DNA from: Rotaria socialis
Lineage: Eukaryota > Rotifera > Eurotatoria > Philodinida > Philodinidae
NCBI GenBank assembly: GCA_905331475.1
Contig: CAJNYU010004323.1
Span: forward strand, 56,148-120,147
Length of the DNA: 64,000 nucleotides
Direction of reading: 5' to 3'
Shown: positions 63,739-64,000 of the stretch, one piece after another
Position numbering within the stretch: the first letter of the stretch is position 1
Layout: every line of letters starts with the position of its first letter
Notes under the pieces: model-generated
Database searches by the model: none
The model's input: only the letters and a program-made list of their open reading frames with translations
Told to the model about the DNA's origin: nothing
Position numbers and translations under genes: made by a program

Positions 63739-64000
63739 CCTAGAATGTTGAGTAAAAATGTAATAATATTCTGTAAGTCATAATTATTTTGTAAAAACAT
63801 AGAAGACTTTCTTCTTCTTATAATAGTGTACTTGCAAGTAGGGGTGGGCCATTAACATTAATTTTTAAATTAATGTTTTCATTAATTTTTAAATTAATGT
63901 TTTCATTAATCATTAATATTAATGTCAATGTTCTTGAATGATATTAACGGTTAACGGAAACATTCACCATTAGTATGAATAGTAGTGTTTTCGTTAATAT
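63739..64000. repeat. AT-rich repeat at the right edge, upstream of the fused gene
   Basis: From about 63840 (GGGGTGGGCCATTAACATTA) a 25-bp unit ATTAATTTTTAAATTAATGTTTTC is repeated and then decays into ATTAATATTAATG words to the window end. GGGGTGGGCC followed by repeats is a form often seen at hAT-type element ends, so this may be the edge of a transposon that continues outside. The promoter of the fused gene must lie within the ~100 bp before it or inside it. Confidence 0.45.

Overview
The window looks like one AT-rich contig of a small metazoan, most likely a bdelloid rotifer. The reasons are spliceosomal introns mostly of 50-70 bp with GT-AG ends, animal-specific genes (alpha-tubulin acetyltransferase, a CA10-like carbonic anhydrase-related protein, a TRIM-type RING/B-box protein, beta-4-galactosyltransferase, a claudin-like tetraspan), abundant small foldback transposons, and a bacterial-looking enzyme gene. 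The organism is inferred; no rRNA or mitochondrial marker is present. All exon-intron models were made by hand from splice signals and reading-frame continuity.

Left part (1-23 kb): a NACHT/NWD-type gene enters from the left edge (minus, start 3137). A gene-poor stretch to 10.8 kb follows, holding a G12/C64 homopolymer block, a foldback element made of 15-17 bp units, a tRNA-like sequence and a short inverted TGTGGG-type block. Next come a single-exon unknown gene (10.86 kb), a C2H2 zinc-finger gene (14.1-15.5 kb) and a 12-TM-type MFS transporter on the minus strand (15.6-19.5 kb), whose 2.1-kb intron carries nested miniature transposons.

Middle (23.9-30.3 kb): a transposon graveyard. It has a MULE-like long-TIR element with a 9-bp target duplication inside a hAT-like element, a cluster of TA-flanked CCCAGTCAGAC elements with two further repeat families nested inside one, a 130-bp-arm perfect-looking hairpin, and a tRNA-like sequence with Pol III box motifs.

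Gene-dense part (31.9-56.2 kb): beta-4-galactosyltransferase-like, RING/B-box/LRR protein with one 84-bp exon per LRR, CA10-like protein without zinc ligands, DEAD-box helicase divergently paired with an unknown gene across about 70 bp, ATAT1, UBE4/UFD2 E4 ubiquitin ligase, TMEM256/DUF423, and a claudin-like protein.

Right part (56-64 kb): an NHL-repeat gene interrupted by an in-frame TGA, then an isochorismatase-like hydrolase and a glutamine-synthetase-like ligase on the minus strand. They look like a two-gene bacterial operon with a 9-bp gap, but a consensus 60-bp intron would remove the first stop codon and join both into one 663-residue bifunctional protein. This is the most noteworthy system in the window.
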